Assembly: GCA_050084985.1 (NCBI GenBank) | Contig: JBITNC010000001.1 | Location: 87,916,001 to 87,980,000 of the forward strand | Reading direction: 5' to 3' | Length of the DNA stretch: 64,000 bases | DNA from: Nageia nagi | Lineage: Eukaryota; Pinophyta | Shown here: positions 54,700-64,000 of the stretch, piece by piece | How positions within the stretch are numbered: position 1 is the first letter of the stretch | How the letters are laid out: every line of letters starts with the position of its first letter | Program-made: the position numbers and the translations under genes | The notes under the pieces: model-generated | The model's database searches: none | What the model saw: only the letters and a program-made list of their open reading frames with translations | Told to the model about the DNA's origin: nothing

Positions 54700-57314
54700 A
54701 ATCTTCTAGTGGCTCTTGGGGTTTTCAGCCTACTGAAGAAGAGGACCCTTATTGGCCACTTCCACTTGTTTATCTAGAAAATATAAAGGAAATAAAGAAT
54801 GAAGTTTCTTGAATAGATCCTAGAGATATTGATTATCTACTTGTGATAAAATAGGGGCCATACTTGGAATTTTACATTATTTTCCTTGAAACCTATTAAT
54901 AGACTTTCTAGTCTTCTTGCATACAAAAATCTTGATATTGCTTCTTGAGCTAGGTCACTCATTTCTTGCAGGTTTATGAGTTGTTTCTCAGAGAAGGTTT
55001 ACTCCAAAAATTGTTTAGTGTTTGCCATCCATCGGTAGATAGTACTCTATACATATGGTTCTTCCCATAATTTGGGAGCCTTCAATTGAATCAAAGAATG
55101 AAAAAATCTATTTACAAAACTCATCTCTAACTTTAATTAACTTTTCTTCAATTCTAGGGCAAACTAAATTTTGTAAATCACAAATATTTTTGATTCTTAT
55201 CAAAAAAATTATCTCAACCTTGGAGTTATAGTAGCTAGATCATTGTCTGTCAATTCTCTAAGCCAAGATTGCATCCCTTCAATCCTCGATCTTGGGATTC
55301 TTAAGGCTAGTTTATGGATTGTAGTATGGGCATTATATTATTGGATAAATTATTTTGCTTAATTTTTTTAATTATATAATTGGGACATGCTAACTAATCT
55401 CTCTCCAAACTGTTCCACCAAAGTCTTTCTAAAATTCTTGATGATTTCTAGCAGCTTTATCTTATCATCATTTAAAACTTTATTTGTTGTTTCAATATTT
55501 TTCAACTCTTTCTCAACCTTTTGAGTCCTTTGTATTTGAACTAAGTTGGTATAGCTCCTCAACCTATTTCTTCATTATATCTAGTTCAACCTTGGCATCC
55601 TGCAAGCTCTTTCATGCTCAATGTTTTAGTTAGCCAACTTTTCAATTAATTCTTTATTTTGATTTTGCAGTTTGACTATCATCTTATCATTTTTGGAGTA
55701 GTCTCATTTGTACTACTTAATATTTTTATTAAACTTTTCTATCTTATTTTCCATGGATTGGAGACTCTTTCTGGTAGCCAAGGAAGTGTTAACCAAAACC
55801 TTAGATTGGTCTATAGCTGGTGCACTCTGCATATGTACATTTATAATAGCCACATGAGTTGTATCTAACTGCCCATATTTAGAGGCCATCTATGCAATTA
55901 TTATATCTCATATATCTATTACTTTACTTAATAATATCATCTTTTGATCCAAGAGTGAAGGATATTTATTAATAAATATCACCTAATCAATGGGCTCTAC
56001 TACTTGAGTAGAAAAAATGCTTTTATTTCATCATTAGAGGTGGTAGAATAAGGAATTAAAGAATGTTTAGAAGTACCTACCTTTGAGGATGATGTAGGAG
56101 CTTTTGAGGTAGGGATTTGTCTTCCTATATCAATAGTGGGTTCTACTTGTTTCTCCTCTTCTTCTTCTATAGTAGCCTCTTTTTCATGTGGCTTATCCAT
56201 TGGGTTGAAGTCCTTCTTTTTTGGATTATCATCATCATCATCTCCATCTTTACCCGCTTCTCCTCCTACTACCATTGCACCTATTCTGGATGATGTAACA
56301 CCAATAGTACCAAGCACATTCATTTCCCCTACTACACTTCATCCACAGGATCTTCTTATGCATCTTGATATACAACTATGTCTATGCTCTAGGGTATTTG
56401 GGTTTCTTCTACATCTACCAGTTCAGTTTCTTTGATGCTTGGTTCAATTCGTTCCTCACTTACTTCCTAGAAAGATAGAGTTTGGGATTTTCTTATTACA
56501 AGTGGTTTTGTTGTACTTTTGATGCTAGCCTGATTCTTCTCTTCTTTGTAGAAGACTCCTTAGGAGTGACATCTATTTCTATTTTATTTTTTTGAAGCTT
56601 TAGTGAACTAGAAGCTTCTTCTCCCCTTCTCTTATTTGGATTTTGTAGCTCCTACACCCATTGTACCAAGGGCTCTTCTTCTTATGAAGCTTGGCCTTGA
56701 AGTTTTTTTGGAAAGGGCTACCCTTTTTTTGGCAGTGGGTCTTTCTACTACTTAGCTAGCTAGTATTGGTCATACTTAAATTCACCAAAAGGCATGATTT
56801 TAGCATGTGTTGCCTTGGTGCTATATTAAAACCTATGTTTTATAAAATATTCTATTTTTTTTGGGGCCCCATCCCAACTTATCCCATAACTAAGTAATAA
56901 CATCTATTGCGAAGGTAAATTATTATCTTCTAGTTTCCCAAATTCTATAATTTTTCATCCCTTCCAAGGCTATCCATGCTTTATCCAAAATCCTAAATTT
57001 CCACTCTTAATATGATTTGCTTCCTTCTCAATTTGATTTATAAAATATTCTATATGGGGCTAGGATTCATGACCAAATGCTAGGTATTTTTAATTTTATT
57101 TTATTATTCTTGTTATTTTGCTATTCGGGTCATACATCCAATCTTCTTCTATCCTTTCTAACTTAAAATTTTGAATAATAAAATTAGACAATTCTTCTTT
57201 ACAATCTACCTCTATCAAAGTAAAACTACCCACTACAATAGATATTTTAATTATAGGTTTAAAATTTCCTCTTGACCCATACTTGGTTTCTATGGCATTC
57301 ATTTGTCTACCCAT
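54700..57314 (-). pseudogene. Element D extra ORF downstream of integrase
   Basis: The likely start is at 57314 (MGRQMNAIETKYGSRGNFKP), with 73 open codons that continue IVVGSFTLIEVDCKEELSNF. After several stops follow a YFIKHRF/HAKIMPFGEFKYDQY stretch (about 56770-56840), a Lys/Arg-rich part, and an acidic segment (56000-56323, GKDGDDDDDNPKKKDF and a Glu run). A coiled coil comes last (55368-55562, KELKNIETTNKVLNDDKIKL). Codon-like structure over 2 kb argues for a real former protein of some 700-800 residues. I do not recognise a family. Athila and some Tat elements carry env-like or other ORFs in this place, but I see no clear signal peptide or membrane span. Confidence 0.5.
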
Positions 57315-57399
57315 TTCTAAACAATATCACTATGGGGTACCAAATTTGGGTAACAAAAATGGAGTCTCAAAATAGTCATACCTTATAATAACTATCTAC

Positions 57400-58680
57400 T
57401 ATTAATAAAAATAATCAAATGCACAATATTATTTACATTGTACATATTTGATGGGTGTCATGAAATCACCCTACTACGTGATAATACTTGAGGTAGATCC
57501 CATTCACTGGGATTGACAATTCTTGGGTCCCAACAATATCTTGAAGTTTGAATGCATTGTTATATGAGGCTTACATAATGATATAAGGCCCACTCCATAG
57601 GGAATCAATTTTTTGATATTTTTCAGGCTTTGTTGTGTACTCATCTCATTTGAGGACTATATCTCTAACTTGAAACTTTACCTAGGAAGACCTTTTTTTT
57701 TGCACTATTTTTTAATAATATTTTGACAATGCTAAAAGGCATGATAGGATTTGTTTCTATCTTATTCAAATTCCATTAATTGATTGAATTTGATTTGTAA
57801 TGGTCAAAATCATAGTCTTCTAACTCCTGTAAGATATTTAATGCTGGTAACTCAAGATGGATAGGCAATACAAGTCTTTTACCATAAACTAATGCATAGG
57901 GTGATGTTTTGATAGAAGATTTGATATTGATTCTATCAACCCATAATACATAGTCTAACTTCATGTGCCACTACTTGAGATTCTCTTCAATGGTTCTATT
58001 GATGATTTGGGTTAAGTTTTTATTTATTGGCTCAGCCAACCCATTACCCTATGGGTAATAATTTGAAGAGAAAAGCCAATAGATCCCATACTCATAAATA
58101 AACTCTGATAAATTAACCTTGGTGAATACAGTACCATTATCTAATACAATTATTTGTGGGATACTAAATCAAGTGATTAATCTTTTTATCATTTCCATAA
58201 CTACCTCTTGATCTGCATTTTTGCTTGGAATTGCTCCTAACCACCTTATGAAGTAGTTTTTTACAATCAATATAAACTTGTGACCTATTGAATAATTCTA
58301 GTTAATAATTCCAATGAATTATAAATCGTATTATTGGAAAGGTTATTCAATAACCATAGGTTTTAGAGGCATTGCAACTTATCTTCTCTTTCCTACATAT
58401 CTACTACATTTTTCACACTCCCAGGCTATCTTATAGGAATCTTGGAATATGGTGGGCCAATAATAGCCTACCTATAATATTTTTGTTGTCATAGTAGGGC
58501 CACTATAATGTCCCCTAGAGAATCCATAATGAAATTTATGTAGAAATATCTAAGCTTCATCATGAGTTACACATCTCAATAATGTTTGATCAAAATTGTT
58601 TATGTAGAGACAATCATCAATCATTATGAATTTGAGTGCCTCCAACCTAATATTCTTATTTGAAATATATTAAAATATTT
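57400..58680 (-). pseudogene. Element D integrase
   Basis: Across one frame with stops: a zinc-finger trace (WECEKC-like, about 58410), then core segments KPMVIE, FIGIINW, IVLDNGTVF and SSNYYP followed by GNGLAEPINKNLTQIINRTI. These supply the second Asp and the Glu of the D,D,E triad. The C-terminal part contains LDYVLWVDRI (about 57945), KTSPYALVYGKRLVLPIHLE and, further on, KWDEYTTKPEKYQKIDSLWS. It would insert element cDNA into the genome. Confidence 0.75.
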
Positions 58681-58879
58681 AGGGTAGTGTCTAATTCTAA
58701 AATATACAATATATTATTTTATCCAATCACTTTCTTCATGTATATGCTCTTCATATTCTATGATAGAAATCATGTGTGTAGCTCCTACTATGTTTTCATA
58801 GAGGGATCTCCCTCTAATAAGCTTGGTTGTATTAATTTCAACATCATATTCCATTATTTTTATTATCTAACTAGCCTTC

Positions 58880-59230
58880 CCTTCACCCAATTCTCCTTGA
58901 ATAACATAATTTCTAACATCAGGGTGAATGGTATATATGAGAATTTTATTTTGTGACACATAATGTTTGAACTTTTTTAGACTTTTCATAATAGAGAACA
59001 CTTATTTTTCAATAAATGTATAATTTACCTAATGTTTATATAGTGTCTAACTATGAAAGGTAATATGATGTTCATCCTTTTGATCATCCTTCTGTGCTAG
59101 TATGGTTACAATGCTTTTCTCTACTCCATAAGCATACATGATAAAATCTTTTACAAACCTAGATTTTTAAATACTAAAGCTTCTATTATAGCCTTTTTAA
59201 TATCACAAAAAACTTGCCTTGCTTGATCTG
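58880..59230 (-). pseudogene. Element D RNase H after RT (Ty3-type)
   Basis: This is the position normal for Ty3 RNase H. Readable parts are VNYTFIEKQVFSIMKSLKKF with KHYV, and DVRNYVIQGELGEG, which match the second half of the domain. The first half is heavily degraded. Confidence 0.6.
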
Positions 59231-59439
59231 ACTAGGAGAACTAAGCATCTTTCTTTAGCATCACTGTGATTGGAGAAAAAATATGTGATAAATCACTAAT
59301 AAACTATCTAAAAAAATTGATTTAACCAAAAAATGATTACAAAGCCTTCTTATTTGAGGGAAAGGGAATGCTTTAATAGCTTTGACTCTATCAAGATTGA
59401 TTTTCAACCCTTCTTTAGAAATGATATGGCCGAGTAGTT

Positions 59440-60010
59440 TTCCTTAGTTAAGCATAAAAATAGATTTTTTTGGATTTATAGAAATCCTAAATTGCATACA
59501 TTTCTCAAAAAATTTCCTAAGGTGGTCTAAGTGATCCTTTTTGCTCTTGGAAAATATAGTAATGCCATCCAAATAAATAAAAAATATTTTATTTATTAGC
59601 TCACCAAAGGCATGGTCCATTGCTCTTTGAAAAGTAGCCTCAACATTGGAGAGACTAAAAGACATTCTCTAAAATGCAAATGTACCCCACTTCATAGTAA
59701 AAATAGTTTTGTATTGATCCTCATCCTTTATCAAAATTTGATTGAATCTTAAAAAGCCATCGATCATTGAAAAGTAACATGCTTCAAATACTGTTTGTAG
59801 GATTTGTTCCATGGGAGGAAGAGGATAGTTGTATTTTAGGGAAACTTGGTTCAAATTTATGAAATCTACATAAAGTCTAATTTCTCCATTCCTTTTTCTC
59901 GCTAGGACTAAATAGTGTTGGATAACATTCCTATCATATGTTTTTAGATCATCATAAGTCTAGGCAATTACCTTGGTGAACTCATGGTAAATTTGAAATA
60001 GTATTTATTT
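59440..60010 (-). pseudogene. Element D reverse transcriptase
   Basis: The segments RKRNGEIRLYVDFINLNQVS and KYNYPLPPMEQIL come first, then SMIDGF, RMSFSLSNVEATFQRAMDHA, and FIYLDGITIFSKSKKDHLDH with LRKFFEKCMQFRISINPKKS. This is the Ty3 RT palm. The YLDD active site has changed to YLDG near 59570. One stop (after GTFAF, near 59668) divides two open frames. Confidence 0.85.
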
Positions 60011-60369
60011 TTCCTCTTGAGTGCACTTTGATCCAATATTTATGCATTTTCTTGGTTCAACTTATAGCTCAATATTGCTTTCCTTTTGATCAATGGCAAA
60101 TGTTTTATCTCTTTGGACATCTTTAGAATCAAATAGTCCTTTAAGTACAACATTGTTTCTCAATTGTATAACATTTGATTCTTGGAAACAATCAAGGAGT
60201 TCTTCAATACCAAAGGTGTGAGCAATATCTTCATCTATAAAGAAATTGATAATATATTCATTAGAGTCAAATACCTACAAAACATTTGTAGTGTCAGGTA
60301 CAAATGGCCTACATAGGACTTTGATTCCATAATTACTTCTCTTATGATGAGTAGGGTTGAAATGTGTTC

Positions 60370-60740
60370 CTTTTCCAACAAGTGCATCAACAATTTGATT
60401 AAATATTCTAAGAATAGAGAAAATTTATAGCTAGGAAGGAATATAATAGATCCCATACCCTATTTATATATGTATTAAAATAGTGATGCCTTGCACTAAT
60501 CTTGTCTTTGACTTGATTTATGAACAGATTAGAATCATCATGAACTACTATGTATCTGATGCCCATATTGATAGCTTTAGATAGCCCTAAACATAGAGCT
60601 TCATATTCAACAATATTTTTGGTGCAATTCCATATGAATTTGAATGATAACTTGCTCATGTGTCCCTCAAGTGATTTAAAAATAATACCAGCTCCACATC
60701 CATATTTACATCTGGCTCCATAAAAGAACATCATCCATAC
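60370..60740 (-). pseudogene. Element D additional RNase H placed before RT
   Basis: The 108-codon frame reads MMFFYGARCKYGCGAGIIFK, then SLEGHMSKLSFKF, YEALCLGLSKAINMGI, VHDDSNLFINQV and the end of the domain. The order of motifs (former DGA, then VEYEAL, then DSN) is that of the type-1 RNase H called archaeal-like RNase H in Tat elements. The first Asp of the catalytic set has become Tyr (FYGA for FDGA). It lies between protease and RT rather than after RT. Confidence 0.8.
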
Positions 60741-61215
60741 TTCATGTTCCTTTTTAGATGAGACTAAGATTATCTATAAATTTTCATACAAATAATAGTT
60801 AGCCATGCCAATGTTAGTGATCTAATAATTAAGGTCATTTTCTAAAAGAATTTATGTGGTTAACAATGATTCCATGAGTGTATCCCTTTCAAATGTTTCT
60901 ACTTACTCAGGTTATTCATAAAGTTTTGCTTAGATATCTTCTTGATATGAACATTTTTATCATCTCATTTGGAATTTTGGCATGATTGTTCTCAAAAGGA
61001 ATTAGGAGGTACATATAATCTAAGTCTAAATACCCTCCCAACTTAGCAATGAATTCTCTTGATAAGCAAATTCCAAATAGAGATAGAAGATCAACCACAA
61101 TTATATCTTGAATGACAAAAATGGCAAGAAATGCATTTTGAGTTATGGAAACTCCTTTAACACTACCAATAAAATCTATAGGGGAAAAATTTAGTTGTAT
61201 GAATCCATCTATGCA
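60741..61215 (-). pseudogene. Element D protease-to-RNase H spacer
   Basis: An open frame at 60916-61098 reads MVDLLSLFGICLSREFIAKL and GGYLDLDYMYLLIPFENNHAK. It follows the protease in the way that the conserved LSR stretch does in plant gypsy proteins. Confidence 0.55.
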
Positions 61216-61527
61216 TCAAGTTATATATAATTTCATATCATGTGTAACAACTTTGGGAATAATGGTAATGGTAGCTCTAGTATCAATCATATAGTTTTGA
61301 ACTATCCAACCTTCTAATCTAAGGGATATATAAAAAAGTGGAGGTCTTCTTATACCTATAGTAGCTAGAGGGACATCATCAATATTTGTAAATAATATAT
61401 TATCTTCATTTTTTCCTTTCTTACTATTCTTAAGCTTCAAAGATTCTTGCAAAAGATCAATTTGACATGGAATCCTCAATCCATTAAACATTATCATTTT
61501 ATAAGGTGTTATTTTTAATTCTTCCAT
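61216..61527 (-). pseudogene. Element D aspartic protease
   Basis: The 103-codon frame contains MEELKITPYKMI, DDVPLATIGIRRPPLFYISL and MIDTRATITIIPK. The active site DTGA has become DTRA. It sits directly downstream of gag. Confidence 0.75.
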
Positions 61528-63010
61528 AATATTGTATGGAACATAAGAGGTTGATTTACTTATTTATTTAGGTTGATAAGATCTTAATTATTGAGTAGCC
61601 TTCTCTTATGATGTTCACTTATGAAAGGATACCTTAATGGAATAGGTATTTCTTTTTTTGGGACATCATTTCTATTTTGAATGGGATTTCTTTATCTAGA
61701 GCCTTGTGAAATTTGACCTAGATGGTTTGGAAGTTGACTTACTTGATTCTATGGTTGAGACATAAGAGCATTATCTATTTTTGGATCAGGTTGAGCTGAA
61801 ATGATTTGCTAATTTTGTGTGAGTAATTTGGGATTATTATGGGCCTACTAAAGTAGAATCTCTAGTTTGAACATAGTTTCCTTATTCTCTACCATAACCT
61901 GAAACCTAAAAATTAACTATGGTAAGATTTGCAATAGGGTCTAAAGTAAGTTCTACCAATTGGTCAGAATGTAAGCCTAAATGATTATATTGATACATGG
62001 AATATGAGTATGAAAAATGTGGATCTAAATAAGGACACAATTACATAATACCCAGAGCATCACTTTCTATAGAACTAATCATCACTACATTTTCTATAGC
62101 TTTTGGAGCAAAAGGTTGTTCTAGTTGATTATTTCTAGGTTGAAATCTTGGTTGATACTAGTTATCATATCTCTTATAATTGAAGCCTTGATTATGCCTC
62201 TCTTGTAAAGTGAGATTATTTGTTAGGTCTTAATAATTTTCTCCAACTACCTTATCCTCTCTTCCTCTTGTGAGATAGAATTAGTAATTGTACTTGTAGA
62301 TGTAAGAGCTAGTAGTGCTAGCATTTGGCTCTAAGTTATAGGTTTAGGAGGAGGAATAAGTAAAGCTAATACTCTAGGATGAAGAATATGTAATGAAGCC
62401 TAGTTTGCAAGTATATTAGAAAATAAAGGAATGATGGATCTAGGCTATATCTTCCCAGAAGATATCAAGGTATGTTCAAGAATTTTAGCTATCTGATAAA
62501 CATATGGAAAAGTATCCTCCAATATAACAATCAATACACTAAGGTCTAGGTGGAATGCTTTTTGATAATATACCAAGGCTTGAGAATTTTTTGGCCTAAT
62601 ATTTGTTGGAATATATTTTCAAGTTTTCCCAAATATTATATTAAAATCATCTATAGACTCATGGGGATGTATTTTGATAAATACTATGAGGCTCAGAAAG
62701 ATGTTATCATCATCATCTTCAGTAAATCTTTTGCTAAGATCTTAACATAATTCTATCCAAGTATTTATGGATTAAGGGGTGAGATTTCTAAACCATTAAA
62801 CAAATTTTACTTCAAAAGAATGTGACAACAGTCTCATCATGATAGTTACATTATTGATATAAAAGCTAGGAGCCAAAAGAGATACATATTGATAATGTTC
62901 ATTAAGCATTTTTTCTAACTCATTATATTTAGGAAAACTTTAAATGTTGCTTCGAGAATAGCTATAAAATTAGCAAGAACTACTAAGGGATGACTATTAT
63001 TACAAGAAGG
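61528..63010 (-). pseudogene. Element D gag
   Basis: The Retrotrans_gag core can be read around 62640-62860: SHSFEVKFV, WFRNLTP, INTWIELC, LSKRFTEDDDNIFLSLIVFI and IDDFNIIFGKT. Beyond it are Asn/Gln-rich parts (about 62100-62220) leading to the protease. Several stops interrupt the frame. No zinc knuckle was found. Confidence 0.7.
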
Positions 63011-63410
63011 AAAATCTATAGGGGTATGTTGAGCCATATTTGGACTACTAGTTTAAGGTGAAGGATTTTGCTAGGCATAATCAAATGCGGCTAATAATGG
63101 GTAAGATATTATAAGAATTTATGGAGACAAAGTATGAAAAATCTTTCACATAGTCCTCCTTTAAGGAACTAACAACTCTTGAAATTTAGGCTATCTTAAA
63201 GAATTTTTGGTACTACTTCTAGTAAATCTACATTTTAGAGGCGCCAGGGTTTGAAATATTGACTAGTTTAAAAGTAGAGTCATCAATAGGGTTAAATAAA
63301 CCATATAATATTTTAAAAATAAGGTGATAGCTTACTAGACATAACTAACAATCCTAATCACACCCATAAAATATGGATTTTTATTCAAGTCCCATCAAAA
63401 TGGACTAATC

Positions 63411-64000
63411 TATTATTGATCACTATAATGTAACTTTAAGATTTGGGCTGGTGTAATTATTTATTACCTACAATAGTAGGGTCCTTGAAAGAGTAGAAGT
63501 GGTGGAACAGTGCACTAATGGGGGTTTTCTTCTCAATCTCTAGGTTATAGGCTAGTTTTTATCTATGAAAGAGCTCAAAAATAATTAGAATAAGATAAAA
63601 GAGGTAAAGAGTAATTGTAAAGAGATTGAAATCTACACTACAAAAAGTAAACTAAAACTAATTAACCCAACCATTACCATACAAGAAGTAATCCATTGTT
63701 AAGATTAAGAATAGAATAACTATCTCACTCTTGGGATCTCACAATTGCAATACATAACCATAATTTAGAACTTAACTTCATACATAACAATTAGAAATCA
63801 AGATAACAACCACATATTGTAGAGGATAAAATATCATAGTACTACATTATCATATATGAAGATAGAACTTACACTAGGTAACTTTGCTAAAATGTTTGAC
63901 CTCATGGACTTCTAACAATCCACTATTTATACTACCTAATTTATAGAAAGGGTGGTTGTCAACCATTAATAATTATAATTAACTCTTTGGCTAAGAATAG
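63411..64000 (-). repeat. Element D 5' LTR, truncated by the window end
   Basis: It is colinear with 53090-53685. Its boundary is set where similarity to the left copy begins (TATTATTGATC). Next to it on the minus strand GATTAGTCCATTTTGATGGG may be the primer site. Confidence 0.8.

Larger units (their letters stand above)
53090..64000 (-). mobile_element. Element D: Ty3/gypsy element with two RNase H domains, cut by the window end
   Basis: Colinear LTR sequence at 53090-53680 and 63411-64000 brackets an internal region that reads on the minus strand gag, protease, RNase H, reverse transcriptase, second RNase H, integrase, then about 2.6 kb of further former coding sequence. Two RNase H domains are known in the Tat/Ogre branch of plant Ty3/gypsy elements. 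All domains are broken by stops. The RT site reads YLDG and the protease site DTRA, so it is dead. The right LTR is incomplete, so no target duplication can be checked. Confidence 0.85.

Noticed and set aside
56136-56435. Ser-rich + strand frame
   Set aside because: It is the antisense of the acidic Asp/Glu-rich segment of the element D post-integrase ORF.

Overview
This is nuclear DNA of a large-genome, AT-rich seed plant, most likely a gymnosperm (inference from the density and decay of retroelements; the species cannot be read from the sequence). Only one gene looks intact: a five-exon GT34-family glycosyltransferase on the + strand (32332-35437) in a comparatively low-copy island of about 30.2-37 kb. 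Almost everything else that can be interpreted is a transposable element or a decayed gene copy.

Left third: a tRNA-Trp-derived pseudogene (1115-1186); a heavily mutated Ty1/copia element (element A, about 1896-7174, +); unresolved AT-rich DNA; then a LINE reverse-transcriptase relic (10440-21365) split by a structurally complete Sirevirus-like Ty1/copia element (element B, 11596-21041, minus strand). Element B has 2.06/2.02-kb LTRs, a perfect ACATG target duplication, PBS, multiplied polypurine tracts and gag-pol broken by a few nonsense codons and frameshifts.

Middle: a tandem array of a roughly 500-bp unit (22525-25150). Its first unit is interrupted by a 1096-bp CACTA-type transposon with 41-bp terminal inverted repeats, a CTT target duplication and an internal pentatricopeptide-repeat (PPR) gene fragment. 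Further decayed PPR sequence, partly triplicated, follows to 27.5 kb, next to a foldback repeat. After unresolved DNA comes the GT34 gene, preceded by G-boxes, a TATA-like box and an in-frame upstream ORF.

Right third: a SINE-like repeat, a second LINE 3' end, a TC/TA microsatellite, and a complete 269-bp SMART/TRIM miniature LTR element (41125-41393). Then come two minus-strand Ty3/gypsy elements. Element C (41961-52145) has LTRs, gag and protease, but I see no reverse transcriptase or integrase. Element D (53090 to beyond the window end) has gag, protease, an RNase H placed before the reverse transcriptase, RT, a second RNase H, integrase, and about 2.6 kb of former coding sequence after integrase. 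A + strand RNase H relic and an LTR-like segment lie between C and D.

Nothing suggests an operon, CRISPR array or host defence system. The most interesting items are the gene-capturing CACTA element with in-window empty-site controls, the miniature LTR element, the domain order and extra 3' ORF of element D, and the tRNA-Trp relic whose anticodon became CTA.
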